A stretch of DNA of 64,000 nucleotides, from positions 45,658 to 109,657 of the forward strand of contig BQIV01000013.1 in the NCBI GenBank assembly GCA_021604005.1, given 5' to 3'. The notes beneath the pieces were generated by a model that worked only from the letters and a program-made list of their open reading frames with translations, had not been told where the DNA came from and made no database searches. Source of the DNA: Nitrospirales bacterium (GTDB lineage: Bacteria; Nitrospirota; Nitrospiria; Nitrospirales; UBA8639). The stretch's first letter is position 1. The number at the start of each line of letters is the position of its first letter. The position numbers and the translations under genes were made by a program. This document shows positions 54,615-63,872 of this stretch, piece after piece.

Positions 54615-55094
54615 TCATCGATCATTCACATCAATAACCCGAAAGCCCCACTCCGCTTCTCCTTGCACATTGATGGATGAAGAAAGCGGTAGAGAAATTT
54701 GAAAATCCCTAGCCTGCCCGGGAGGAATCTCCTCGGAAACACGCCCCTGTTCTTGCGCGATAACTTGACACACGTCACGCGCACAATCATTTACCGTAAC
54801 CTCGATAATGACTTGATCCAAGAAATTCATTGGCGAATGATTGAGTATGCGGCCCGTGACAACATATGATCTGGCATTCAGGCCTGGCTCTGCCTGCATG
54901 TTTTCAAGTGCAACGTGCGAAAGTGGGAAATTCGAATGCGCACGCTCCCGCTCACGGTTATCAAGCCAAATAATCAAAGCGACAACACTGACCACTCCCG
55001 CCAGAGTTATCCAAAGCGCACGCCGGAACTGCGGAAGAAAAAACGCAGCTAAGAGCAATACGAGAATAGCAATAAGGATAATGATACGAAGCAT
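54615..55094 (-). CDS. Membrane-anchored protein with extracytoplasmic FxLYD-like domain
   Basis: A 159-residue protein of unknown function. Two N-terminal hydrophobic helices (IIILIAILVLLLAAFFL and ALWITLAGVVSVVALIIWL) are joined by a short positive hairpin. The rest is a beta-sandwich-like domain (ARSYVVTGRILNHSPMNFLD, VIIEVTVNDC) similar in style to FxLYD domains, with a Cys pair CARDVC. No partner gene is close; it sits between the oxidoreductase operon and divergent cysQ. Confidence 0.65.
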   Translation of the reverse strand: MLRIIILIAILVLLLAAFFLPQFRRALWITLAGVVSVVALIIWLDNRERERAHSNFPLSHVALENMQAEPGLNARSYVVTGRILNHSPMNFLDQVIIEVTVNDCARDVCQVIAQEQGRVSEEIPPGQARDFQISLPLSSSINVQGEAEWGFRVIDVNDR

Positions 55095-55215
55095 TTCAAT
55101 TTGCGGTATATTACTATCAATGATTGTCAGTCAACGCCGGCATCGTACAATGCCTCAGGCTGAGCGTAGTCCTTACGCCACGACATATTTCTCACCATGA
55201 ACAGGAGTCTACTGC

Positions 55216-56040
55216 ATGATCGATCTCTCGTCAGAATTAACCACAGCCTCTCTCCTTGCTCGAGAAGCCGGGAGACACATCATGAAAACCTATGAAAAAG
55301 ATTTCTCGGTATCCTATAAAGGACCCTCTGACCCGGTCACGGAAGCCGACCAGCAAGCTAACACCATCATTGTCGATGGACTCAAGCAGCACTTCCCTCG
55401 GGACATCATCGTGGCGGAAGAAAGTCCTCCCCCAACCAATCTTTCAGCAACAGGCAGGGTTTGGTATGTAGACCCACTCGACGGCACCAAAGAATTCATC
55501 AATAAAAATGGAGAATTTTCCGTCATGATCGGCCTGGCTATTGATGGTCATGCTCAACTCGGGGTCGTCTATCAACCGGCTCACGATGTTCTCTACACCG
55601 GACTGACGAATCGGGAAGCCTCAATGGAAACGGCTTCTGGACGAACACCACTCAAGACCTCCATGAATCAACAACCGGAGTCGCTGACCCTCATTGTCTC
55701 CCGCTCTCATCGAAACCCGAAGATCGATACCATCAAACACCATGTCGGTATAACGAAAGAGTTCCCTTGCGGAAGCGTGGGATTAAAAATTGGAGCCATC
55801 GCGAAACACGATGCCGATGCCTACATCGAACCCGGCCCATTTACGAGCGTATGGGATGCCTGCGCTCCGGAAGCCATCATTCGAGGCGCAGGCGGACAAT
55901 TTACAAATATTTACGGTGAGCCAATCCTCTACGGTTATGATACCCTAAAAAATACCAAAGGTCTCGTGGCGACGAATGGCGCCTGCCATGACCACGTCAT
56001 TCAATCGATCAGCCCAATCACCGAACAGATCCGCGGTTGA
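55216..56040 (+). CDS. cysQ: 3'(2'),5'-bisphosphate nucleotidase CysQ
   Basis: Mg-dependent phosphatase of 274 residues in the inositol monophosphatase superfamily. It hydrolyses PAP/PAPS, recycling a by-product of sulfate assimilation and of 4'-phosphopantetheine transfer. Metal motifs are EADQQAN, VAEES, DPLDGTKEFI and the C-terminal VWDACAPEAIIRGAGG, in which WDxxxPEAI is the CysQ spelling. No sulfate-assimilation genes are near. It is followed by trmFO after 84 bases. Confidence 0.92.
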   Translation: MIDLSSELTTASLLAREAGRHIMKTYEKDFSVSYKGPSDPVTEADQQANTIIVDGLKQHFPRDIIVAEESPPPTNLSATGRVWYVDPLDGTKEFINKNGEFSVMIGLAIDGHAQLGVVYQPAHDVLYTGLTNREASMETASGRTPLKTSMNQQPESLTLIVSRSHRNPKIDTIKHHVGITKEFPCGSVGLKIGAIAKHDADAYIEPGPFTSVWDACAPEAIIRGAGGQFTNIYGEPILYGYDTLKNTKGLVATNGACHDHVIQSISPITEQIRG

Positions 56041-56124
56041 CAGATTTTTCGTGAGGCTCTTAGAATTCGCTTTCTTTTTATTCGTTGCGTTGCTTCATAA
56101 CGTTGAGTCGAGTTTCTGAACACG

Positions 56125-57441
56125 ATGCAAGACGATATTGCTATTATCGGAGGTGGCCTAGCAGGGTCAGAAGCCGCCTGGCAGGCCGCCAATCACGGCG
56201 CCAAGGTCACCCTCTATGAGATGCGCCCCAAAGAAGAAACGGCAGCACACAAAACGGACTATCTCGCAGAAATTGTATGTTCAAATTCTCTTGGGTCCAA
56301 CGATGCATTAAGCGCCCCAGGCATCTTGAAAGCCGAGATGCGGCGACTAAACTCCTTGATCATTCGAATTGCCGACGAGGTTCGAGTGCCGGCCGGTTCT
56401 GCCTTGGCCGTCGATCGCGACCGGTTTGCGTTAGGTGTTACTCAGGCTCTCGAGGCACATCCCAACGTACGAATTCTGAGGGAGGAAATTCAAGAAATTC
56501 CCGACAATGCGATAAGTATCGTGGCAACTGGCCCTCTGACATCCGACAACTTATCCAACTCAATGAGTGAGCTGACCCATTCGAAGAACCTGTACTTCTT
56601 TGATGCTATCGCACCGATTATCGATACCGATTCGATCGACATGACCAAAGTCTTTCGCGCGTCTCGCTACGATAAAGGGACTGCAGACTACCTGAATTGC
56701 CCTATGAATCGTGAAACATACGACCGTTTTTACGACGCGTTAACCGAAGCGGATCGGGTGCAATCCAAGGAATTTGAAAAAATTCCTTACTTTGAAGGCT
56801 GCCTTCCCGTTGAAGTCATGGCAGAGCGCGGAAGACAAACGCTGCTGTTTGGTCCACTCAAACCTGTTGGCCTCATTGACCCACAAACTGGGAAACGGCC
56901 ATATGCCGTACTCCAACTTCGACCAGAAAACATCCATGGCTCGTGCTATAATATGGTAGGCTTTCAAACAAAGCTCACGTATCCGGAGCAAAAAAAGGTC
57001 TTTCGCATGATCCCAGGCCTTGAGGAGGCGGAATTCCTTCGGTGTGGGAGCATCCATCGAAATACGTTTATTAATTCTCCGGATCTCCTAAAAAACACGC
57101 TACAACTTAAAAGACAAGAACACACATTCTTTGCCGGCCAACTTATCGGCGTCGAAGGGTACGTTGAAGCCGCTGCGAGTGGGGGACTAGCAGGAATCAA
57201 TGCCGCCAAAGCCTTGGCAGGTCAACCGATCATCACTCCACCAGAGACGACCGCCCATGGAGCATTACTTAATTACATCACTACAAGCGACGCCAAATAC
57301 TTTCAACCCATTAATACGAACTTCGGGCTATTCCCACCTTTTCCTAAGCCGATTCGCGACAAACAGGAAAAGCGAAAGAAAATTCAACAACGGGCTGAAG
57401 AAGAGTTCACGACATGGATGACGCAATCAGGGCTTTCGTGA
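56125..57441 (+). CDS. trmFO: tRNA (uracil-54-C5)-methyltransferase TrmFO
   Basis: Folate- and FAD-dependent enzyme of 438 residues that makes ribothymidine at tRNA position 54. FAD-binding IIGGGLAGSEAAW opens the protein. The family blocks MRPKEETAAHKTDYLAEIVC (with SNSLGSN), YFEGCLPVEVMAERGR and GQLIGVEGYVEAAASGGLAG are all present. Methylene-THF is the methyl source, as for ThyX. Its 3' end overlaps xerC by 28 bases; trmFO-xerC-hslV-hslU is a conserved order in several phyla. Confidence 0.96.
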   Translation: MQDDIAIIGGGLAGSEAAWQAANHGAKVTLYEMRPKEETAAHKTDYLAEIVCSNSLGSNDALSAPGILKAEMRRLNSLIIRIADEVRVPAGSALAVDRDRFALGVTQALEAHPNVRILREEIQEIPDNAISIVATGPLTSDNLSNSMSELTHSKNLYFFDAIAPIIDTDSIDMTKVFRASRYDKGTADYLNCPMNRETYDRFYDALTEADRVQSKEFEKIPYFEGCLPVEVMAERGRQTLLFGPLKPVGLIDPQTGKRPYAVLQLRPENIHGSCYNMVGFQTKLTYPEQKKVFRMIPGLEEAEFLRCGSIHRNTFINSPDLLKNTLQLKRQEHTFFAGQLIGVEGYVEAAASGGLAGINAAKALAGQPIITPPETTAHGALLNYITTSDAKYFQPINTNFGLFPPFPKPIRDKQEKRKKIQQRAEEEFTTWMTQSGLS

Positions 57442-58349
57442 CGTTTCTCGACGTTGAACAACACGCGTCACCCGAAACAATTCGCAGCTACCGTTCCGAC
57501 TTGCAACAATTTGCAACGTTTCTCAAAACCCTGTCATCCCCGCCAGAGACCACACCAGCCCCGGCATCGGTTGACAGCCTGACCATTCGGAACTATCTAC
57601 GGTGGCTTGATACAAAGAATGAAAAAAAATCTACCTTGTCAAGAAAACTCGCGACACTCAAAAGCTTTTACCGTTTCTTAACACATGAAGGCTGGACAGA
57701 CATCAATCCTGCAGCACAGGTTCGATCGCCGCGACAAGGTCAGCACCTACCCAAGGTTCTGACGAAAGATGAGGCCGCAACACTCATGGAAACGCCGGAA
57801 GGATCCAGCTTCATAGCCACACGAGACCGAGCCATTCTTGAAACGCTCTATTCAACGGGAATACGAGTCGGCGAACTTGTTGGACTGAATTGGGAGGATC
57901 TGAATCTCCAATCCGGCATTGCCCGGGTTCAAGGGAAAGGGAAAAAACAACGGATCGTTCCGGTCGGTGATGTCGCAATCCAAGCGCTACAAGGCTACCG
58001 CGAGCAATGCAGACAGGCGAGAAAAAGTGGCCACGCCAGCGGAGGAGACAGGAGCACGGCCCAAGTCAACCATCCACTCTTTAAAAATGTTCGCGGAAGC
58101 CGACTCACTAGTCGTAGCGTTGAACGCATCGTGAAAAAGTTTTCCCAACGTCTTCCCCATGGTGCCGTTGCCCCACATGCACTACGGCATTCATTCGCCA
58201 CTCATCTTCTTGATGAAGGAGCGGATTTGCGTGCCATACAAGAACTCCTCGGCCACCGTTCATTGGCTACCACACAAAAATATACTCACGTCGCAACCGA
58301 TCGCCTCATGGAAGTCTACGATCGCGCTCATCCTCGGGCAGGCGGATAA
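57414..58349 (+). CDS. xerC: Tyrosine recombinase XerC
   Basis: Site-specific recombinase of 311 residues that resolves chromosome dimers at dif. The N-terminal SAM-like domain (ASPETIRSYRSDLQQFATFL) is followed by the catalytic domain with Arg in TGIRVGELVGLNW, Lys in QGKGKKQRIVP, HxxR in PHALRHSFATHLL, His in LLGHRSLATTQKY and the nucleophile Tyr in the same block (KYTHV). A short insertion near residue 205 (GHASGGDRSTAQ) is unusual but outside the active site. It belongs to the trmFO-xerC-hslVU group and is not linked to a mobile element. Confidence 0.93.
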   Translation: MDDAIRAFVTFLDVEQHASPETIRSYRSDLQQFATFLKTLSSPPETTPAPASVDSLTIRNYLRWLDTKNEKKSTLSRKLATLKSFYRFLTHEGWTDINPAAQVRSPRQGQHLPKVLTKDEAATLMETPEGSSFIATRDRAILETLYSTGIRVGELVGLNWEDLNLQSGIARVQGKGKKQRIVPVGDVAIQALQGYREQCRQARKSGHASGGDRSTAQVNHPLFKNVRGSRLTSRSVERIVKKFSQRLPHGAVAPHALRHSFATHLLDEGADLRAIQELLGHRSLATTQKYTHVATDRLMEVYDRAHPRAGG

Positions 58350-58385
58350 ACCTATTCATTAACTCCCGATACAGTAGGGCTATGT

Positions 58386-58922
58386 ATGACTATACGTTCA
58401 ACCACGATTCTCTGTGTTCGAAAATCTAACGGCGTTGCGATGGGATGTGACGGTCAAGTCACAGTCGGAACAACGGTTATGAAAAGCAATGCCAAGAAGT
58501 TACGAAAAATGCACAATAACGAAGTCCTGGCAGGATTCGCCGGAGCGACGGCTGACGCCTTCACCCTCTTTGAGAAGTTTGATGCGAAGCTGGAGGAATA
58601 CCGAGGAAATCTCACACGTGCCGCCGTGGAACTCGCCAAGGACTGGAGAACCGATCGTGTTCTCCGACGATTGGAAGCCCTTCTCACAGTTGCCAACCGT
58701 GAACATTCCTTTATAATTTCAGGCACGGGTGATGTGGTCGAACCGGAAGATGGAGTTATGGCTATTGGCTCCGGTGGCTCCTATGCACTCGCGGCCGCAC
58801 GTGCACTGGTTGCCCATACGGCTCTCGAACCCACACACATCGTCGAGCATGCCATGGGTATTGCCGCAGCAATTGATATCTATACAAACCACAATATCAT
58901 TATTGAGGAGTTGACGATCTAA
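58386..58922 (+). CDS. hslV: ATP-dependent protease subunit HslV
   Basis: Proteasome-like peptidase of 178 residues, degrading proteins fed by HslU. After a short propeptide (MTIRS) the catalytic threonine starts [16 protein letters not shown] and KVR-type block [19 protein letters not shown] follow. Standard size. The exact processing point (Thr6 or Thr7) is not clear. hslU follows after 4 bases. Confidence 0.96.
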   Translation: MTIRSTTILCVRKSNGVAMGCDGQVTVGTTVMKSNAKKLRKMHNNEVLAGFAGATADAFTLFEKFDAKLEEYRGNLTRAAVELAKDWRTDRVLRRLEALLTVANREHSFIISGTGDVVEPEDGVMAIGSGGSYALAAARALVAHTALEPTHIVEHAMGIAAAIDIYTNHNIIIEELTI

Positions 58923-58926
58923 TACT

Positions 58927-60315
58927 ATGGACCACGAAACCACACAGACCCCAAGCCGGCTCGATGGCCTCACCCCCAGGCAGATCGTAGATGAACTTGA
59001 TCGATACGTCATCGGACAACGTGACGCCAAACGGATGGTCGCCATCGCACTCAGAAACCGATGGCGTCGACAACAATTGAGCCCCGAGCTACGTGAAGAA
59101 ATTTATCCCAAAAACATCATCATGATTGGGCCGACCGGCGTTGGAAAAACCGAAATTTCACGTCGCCTGGCCAAACTTGATGATGCACCGTTCATCAAAA
59201 TTGAAGCATCGAAATTTACGGAAGTCGGATACGTGGGACGAGACGTCGAATCACTCATCCGCGACTTAACAGAACTATCTGTGAACATGGTCAAAACTCG
59301 ATACCTGGAACAAGTGGAAAAGAAAGCTGAAGATTTAGCCGAAGATCGCATTCTCGACCTCCTGCTTCCGCCAACGTCGTCACCCGCACCTCCCAAAGAC
59401 TCGACTCAGGATCAATCGAGTAAATACGACACGGCTGACGACACTCGGCAAAAACTCCGGAAACAATTACGAGAAGGCAAACTCGACAATCGACATGTCG
59501 AACTTGAAGTGAAAGAACGAGGGTTGCCGGTCGGCATCATCTCCAATGTTGGGGGCATGGAAGACTTAGAAAATAATTTGCGCGATATGTTGGGAGGACT
59601 CATGCCCGGAAAAAGTAAAAACCGCCGAATGAAAGTACCAGAAGCGCAAAAGGTCTTAGCGCAAGAAGAAGCCCAAAAACTCATTGATATGGACGAAGTC
59701 ACCAAGGAAGCCATCGAAAAGACGGAACAATCCGGCATTGTGTTTTTAGATGAGATTGACAAGATTGCTGGACGGGAAAAAGGGACAGGCCCCGACATTT
59801 CACGGGAAGGCGTCCAGCGTGACTTACTCCCAATCGTGGAGGGCTCCACGGTCAACACCAAATATGGCCCCGTCCGCACAGATCACATTCTCTTTGTCGC
59901 AGCCGGTGCGTTTCATGTGTCCAAGCCAGCAGACCTGATACCGGAACTTCAAGGCCGATTTCCCATCCGCGTTGAATTAGAGGCGTTGACCCAAGAAGAC
60001 TTAATCCGCATTCTGACCGAACCGAAGAATGCACTCGTCAAACAATATCAGGCTCTTCTGGAAACCGAAGGGGTCACCCTCGACTTTACGCATGACGGCA
60101 TTCAAGAGATCGCGGCCACAGCGGTCGAGGTCAATGATCGAACCGAAAATATTGGTGCGCGGAGACTCTTCACAATCGTTGAACGGTTATTGGAAGACGT
60201 GTCGTTTGAAGCGCAAGAACTCACCAATAAAAAGGTCGTGGTGGATGCACCCTATGTCAAAAAACACCTCGGAGGTATCGTAAAAGATCAAGATCTGAGC
60301 CGATTTATTCTCTAG
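58927..60315 (+). CDS. hslU: HslU ATPase subunit
   Basis: AAA+ unfoldase of 462 residues that pairs with HslV. N-terminal [21 protein letters not shown] is typical. Walker A is [18 protein letters not shown], Walker B is [13 protein letters not shown] and the C-terminal sensor block is [18 protein letters not shown]. The intermediate I-domain (about residues 110-245) includes a polar insert [18 protein letters not shown]. The last residues LSRFIL dock into HslV. Confidence 0.97.
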   Translation: MDHETTQTPSRLDGLTPRQIVDELDRYVIGQRDAKRMVAIALRNRWRRQQLSPELREEIYPKNIIMIGPTGVGKTEISRRLAKLDDAPFIKIEASKFTEVGYVGRDVESLIRDLTELSVNMVKTRYLEQVEKKAEDLAEDRILDLLLPPTSSPAPPKDSTQDQSSKYDTADDTRQKLRKQLREGKLDNRHVELEVKERGLPVGIISNVGGMEDLENNLRDMLGGLMPGKSKNRRMKVPEAQKVLAQEEAQKLIDMDEVTKEAIEKTEQSGIVFLDEIDKIAGREKGTGPDISREGVQRDLLPIVEGSTVNTKYGPVRTDHILFVAAGAFHVSKPADLIPELQGRFPIRVELEALTQEDLIRILTEPKNALVKQYQALLETEGVTLDFTHDGIQEIAATAVEVNDRTENIGARRLFTIVERLLEDVSFEAQELTNKKVVVDAPYVKKHLGGIVKDQDLSRFIL

Positions 60316-60386
60316 CGTCCAATCACCGTCGACAACATTCACCCGACGCCAAGCTTATTCACCTGTATTTTCGCACTGACCATTTC

Positions 60387-61280
60387 ATGGAACGACTCAT
60401 TAAAAAAGCGGATATTCTGATCGAAGCCCTTCCCTATATTCGAACCTTTGCCGGCAAAACCATTGTGATTAAGTACGGGGGAAAGGCCATGACTGACGAC
60501 AATCTCAAGGAGGGATTTGCGGAAGATGTCGTCCTCCTGAAGTATGTCGGCTTAAATCCGGTGGTCATTCACGGTGGAGGCCCGCAAATTAATTCCATGC
60601 TCGACAAACTTGGGATTAAACCAAAATTTGTGAATGGCGTCAGAATCACCGATCAGGCCACGATGGACGTCGTGGAAATGGTGCTTGGAGGAAGAATTAA
60701 TAAAGAAATTGTCAGCATGCTCAATCAACATGGCGGCCAAGCCGTCGGTTTGACGGGAAAAGACGGCCGGCTGTTTCTCACGAAACCCTTTAATGCCAGA
60801 GCGCTCGTCCAGAGCCTGTCAGGCGGTACGCACACCCCGGACGATCACGACTACGGGTTAGTCGGTGAAGTCGATCAGATCAATGCCAAAATCCTGACAA
60901 AACTCCAAGAAGAGAATTTCATTCCAGTCATTGCCCCAATCGGCGTCGATAGAAAAGGTAAGACTCATAATATCAATGCCGATCTTGTGGCCGGAAGTGT
61001 CGCCGGCGCGCTGCATGCTGAAAAGTTACTCGTGCTCAGTGACGTCAAAGGCATTCGCAACGCCACAAACCATCATGTTCCGACATTGTCACGAAAAGAT
61101 ACGGAACGCATGGTCAAAAAAAAGACGATCAGCGAAGGCATGTTGCCGAAAGTCCATGCGTGCTTGGCCGCGTTGCAGGGCGGAGTCCAAAAGGCCCATA
61201 TTATTGACGGACGCATTCCGCATGCCATTCTGCTAGAAATTTTTACCGATAAAGGGATCGGCACCGAAATCGTGGCATGA
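60387..61280 (+). CDS. argB: Acetylglutamate kinase
   Basis: Second enzyme of arginine synthesis, phosphorylating N-acetylglutamate, 297 residues. Motifs are TIVIKYGGKAMTD, VVIHGGGPQINSML, the N-acetylglutamate site (VNGVRITDQATMDVVEMVL) and NINADLVAGSVAGALHAEKL. The N-terminal helix (LIKKADILIEALPYIRTFAG) is the extension found in arginine-sensitive hexameric enzymes, so feedback inhibition is likely. The gene follows hslU by 71 bases, and the nicotinamidase-like gene follows after 4. Confidence 0.96.
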   Translation: MERLIKKADILIEALPYIRTFAGKTIVIKYGGKAMTDDNLKEGFAEDVVLLKYVGLNPVVIHGGGPQINSMLDKLGIKPKFVNGVRITDQATMDVVEMVLGGRINKEIVSMLNQHGGQAVGLTGKDGRLFLTKPFNARALVQSLSGGTHTPDDHDYGLVGEVDQINAKILTKLQEENFIPVIAPIGVDRKGKTHNINADLVAGSVAGALHAEKLLVLSDVKGIRNATNHHVPTLSRKDTERMVKKKTISEGMLPKVHACLAALQGGVQKAHIIDGRIPHAILLEIFTDKGIGTEIVA

Positions 61281-61284
61281 CCTC

Positions 61285-61929
61285 ATGAAACTTGCCAAGA
61301 AATCCACTAAAACTCCGACAACTCTGCCATCCCAATTGCAGCCAAACAAGACGTCTGCGCTGATTCTCATCCATCTGCAAAATGACTTCTTCCCTGGCGG
61401 TACGTTGGCTGTGACAAACAGTGATCAAATTCTCCCATACGTCAATCACTACATCGCCTTCTTTCAACATCACGGGGCGGCCATTATGGCCACACGGGAT
61501 TGGCACCCTCCCAATCATTGTTCATTTCAAGAACAAGGCGGGCCATGGCCCTCTCACTGCATTCAAGGGTCACGGGGAGCGCAGTTTCATGCAGACCTGC
61601 ACCTCCCAACGGGAAGCCTCATTATTTCAGGAGCAACCAATCCCCCAAAAGAGGTCCATTCTGGGTTTGATGGAACATCCCTTGCGGATTATCTCGAAGA
61701 CCGGGAAGCAACAACCATCTATGTCGTTGGGCTTGCGACAGAATTTTGGGTTAAGCAAACTGTACTAGATGGCATTAAACTTGGGCTACGTACTGTCGTA
61801 CTTGAAGATGCTATACGCGGAGTCAACGTCCAGCCTAACGATTCGGAGCATGCACTTCAGGAAATGGCCGAAGCCGGAGCTATTCGAGCAACAGCATCAA
61901 ATATCGGCATGCAACTTCCTTTGGAGTAA
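61285..61929 (+). CDS. Nicotinamidase/isochorismatase-fold protein lacking catalytic residues
   Basis: A 214-residue protein that by overall sequence is a nicotinamidase (PncA): LQNDFFPGGTLAV, the metal site RDWHPPNHCSF (Asp72, His74, His78), WPSHCIQGSRGAQFH and KEVHSGFDGT. The catalytic triad of the family is Asp-Lys-Cys. Lys122 is present, but the Asp position in ALILI-x-LQNDF is His30 and the cysteine position in VVGLATEF-x-V is Trp155. With no nucleophile it should not hydrolyse nicotinamide by the known mechanism. It may bind a ligand or do different chemistry. It is 4 bases after argB, so co-transcribed. About 20 extra N-terminal residues precede the fold. Confidence 0.85.
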   Translation: MKLAKKSTKTPTTLPSQLQPNKTSALILIHLQNDFFPGGTLAVTNSDQILPYVNHYIAFFQHHGAAIMATRDWHPPNHCSFQEQGGPWPSHCIQGSRGAQFHADLHLPTGSLIISGATNPPKEVHSGFDGTSLADYLEDREATTIYVVGLATEFWVKQTVLDGIKLGLRTVVLEDAIRGVNVQPNDSEHALQEMAEAGAIRATASNIGMQLPLE

Positions 61930-62157
61930 GTTCCGTTTTTTTAATTTTCTCATAACATCCTCCCCTTCCTCTCTTCTCACAAGCTTTCTGAACTGCAACC
62001 TCGTTTCCCCCTTTGTCTAATGCACTCCCTGAGGAACCTGATTCCTTCATATTCATGATCTATCGACCGGCATAACGTTACATCGATGTAACACAGCTGA
62101 CCCGTTATCGTAATCCCGTCACTTTATGCTGCAAACAAGAATGAAGGAGGATTCAGT

Positions 62158-63036
62158 ATGATTGGAAATTTTCAAAACATGCGTCGATGCATACAATGGG
62201 CATTCCTACTTGCCCTATTGGGGACCCACCTCGGGTGTACAGGATTACATACCAGAGAGGGCATGTCAGCCACTCCCTCATCCCCCCTTGCTCACAGCGA
62301 ACAATTATTTCACACTGGGAATTTCAGTGAAGCAGAATACACACTTTCAGACGCTCTTGAAACGAACCCAACACAGCACACGCTTTTGAATGCTCGAGGA
62401 TTTGTACATGCCAAACAACAACATTGGCAACAGGCAATCAAAGACTTTACCCAAGCAATCAACCTCGCACCTCAGCATCTCCAATACAGAGAAAATCTCG
62501 GAATCGTCTATTTAGAAGCCGGATATGTCGATAAAGCCATCCATCAGTTTTCGCATATCCTGGAACGTTCTCCAGATTCTGCCAAAGCATTGAATTACCG
62601 AGGTTTAGCCTTTAATCGCTTGGAACACTATCAGCAGGCGATCCGTGACTTTTCACACGCGCTCACTCTCAATCAATCGCACGCCGACATGTATCTCAAT
62701 CGCGCCGTGGCGTATTTACAAATAGGGAAAACGGCAGAAGCCAGAAAAGATCTGGAGCAAGCAATCACACGCAACCACGCACTGCATCAAGCCTATGAAA
62801 GCCGAGGGCTCTTGGCACTGTTGAATGGCGATACAACGCCAGCGATCAAAGACTTCACACAGGCCATTCGCCTTGGAGCCGATGGAGGGTTGATTCATTA
62901 CAACCGGGGGATTGCCCTTACGCTGGTAGGAGATCACGAGGAAGCCAATGATGAATTTGAATTAGCCTGTGATCGAAATATCTTCCACGCCTGCAAGAAA
63001 TCCTTTACACTCACTCAGACTCAACACCGCCTCTAA
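62158..63036 (+). CDS. TPR-repeat lipoprotein
   Basis: Exported protein of 292 residues. A hydrophobic helix (FLLALLGTHLGC) with a lipobox-like LGC near residue 27 predicts a lipid anchor. Six or seven tetratricopeptide repeats follow (ARGFVHAKQQHWQQAIKDFT, YRGLAFNRLEHYQQAIRDFS, SRGLLALLNGDTTPAIKDFT). It ends shortly after the last repeat with a Cys pair (ACDRNIFHACKK) of the NlpI/Sel1-like style. Strong AAGGAGG ribosome site. Role unknown; such proteins act as envelope adaptors. Confidence 0.85.
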   Translation: MIGNFQNMRRCIQWAFLLALLGTHLGCTGLHTREGMSATPSSPLAHSEQLFHTGNFSEAEYTLSDALETNPTQHTLLNARGFVHAKQQHWQQAIKDFTQAINLAPQHLQYRENLGIVYLEAGYVDKAIHQFSHILERSPDSAKALNYRGLAFNRLEHYQQAIRDFSHALTLNQSHADMYLNRAVAYLQIGKTAEARKDLEQAITRNHALHQAYESRGLLALLNGDTTPAIKDFTQAIRLGADGGLIHYNRGIALTLVGDHEEANDEFELACDRNIFHACKKSFTLTQTQHRL

Positions 63037-63059
63037 CATTTCCCATACCGCAGAACACA

Positions 63060-63102
63060 AAGTCCCTGCCAAGCCTACAACTTCTGGCTTAAGCAGGGAC
63101 TT
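63060..63102. terminator. Probable hairpin between convergent lipoprotein genes
   Basis: Inverted repeat AAGTCCCTGC / GCAGGGACTT with an inner AAGCC/GGCTT, located between the TPR lipoprotein stop and the convergent slp-like stop. T runs are short, so efficiency is uncertain. Confidence 0.6.
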
Positions 63103-63123
63103 CATGTTGCACAACATCTGACT

Positions 63124-63657
63124 CTAAATATCAGAACAATACGTCTCTTCAGCAGGGTAGAAATACTCAGTGTACGATTCCGTTTCTATTTCGTTATTCC
63201 CTGTTTTCCAAACATGCAGACAGCGAGCCGCAATATGGGGAAGAGAACTGGAAGTCCCTCTTACTGCCGCTATTGATTGCGACTGTTCTTTTTCCCCAAT
63301 TACCAGAAATTTATTCCCGTACTTCTTCCCCTCGGCATCAAGTTGTCCTGGATAAAACAAAACAAACAGGCCAGAAGATTCCGCAGCAGTGCCCGTGGGC
63401 CCCACATATTCAACATCGGGATACGGCAACCATTCCGCCGTCACCACAGTGCCTTCGGCGGTCGTCTCAACACCAACAATTCGTCCAGCCAGTTTAATAG
63501 CCCGCCCCTGAAACGCATCGGGTTGCGTCGTTAACACTCCAAACTCCGATTCTGACTTTAACGCCTGACTTCCATTCATCGGAAAGAGCGATGACGAGGA
63601 ACAACCGGAGAGAAACAGAAACAGCGCAGCCATGAATAGAACCGTTTTATGTTTCAC
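63124..63657 (-). CDS. Slp-family outer-membrane lipoprotein
   Basis: A 177-residue lipoprotein with signal peptide and lipobox (FLFLSGC at about residue 19). The mature part has the Slp pattern: PDAFQGRAIKLAGRIVGVET and TVVTAEWLPYP, then GLFVLFYPGQLDAEG, KFLVIGE and C-terminal YPAEETYC. Slp proteins are starvation- or stationary-phase-inducible outer-membrane lipoproteins of unclear function. Ribosome site GGAGG lies before the ATG. Confidence 0.82.
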   Translation of the reverse strand: MKHKTVLFMAALFLFLSGCSSSSLFPMNGSQALKSESEFGVLTTQPDAFQGRAIKLAGRIVGVETTAEGTVVTAEWLPYPDVEYVGPTGTAAESSGLFVLFYPGQLDAEGKKYGNKFLVIGEKEQSQSIAAVRGTSSSLPHIAARCLHVWKTGNNEIETESYTEYFYPAEETYCSDI

Positions 63658-63820
63658 GACCCACCTCCTGTTTTAGTAGATCTGCATTTATTACAATTCT
63701 ACTTAACATGTTCGTAACCTGCAATTAACAATGTCGTAACATGATAAAATTTCACAATCGTCACAGTTTTTCATCCTTCACATATAGCTAAGCGGTCAAA
63801 AGCTTAATAAATTTTTAGTA

Positions 63821-63849
63821 TTGACATTGTGCGCACACAGTAGGATAAC
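63821..63849 (+). promoter_or_regulatory. Promoter with internal palindrome before the DUF1778 antitoxin
   Basis: TTGACA (63821-63826), 17-base spacer, GATAAC (63844-63849) as -35/-10. The spacer contains the perfect 10-base palindrome TGTGCGCACA at 63828-63837, a natural operator for a ribbon-helix-helix antitoxin. Confidence 0.65.
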
Positions 63850-63872
63850 AAGTAAAAACACAAGGGACCTTT

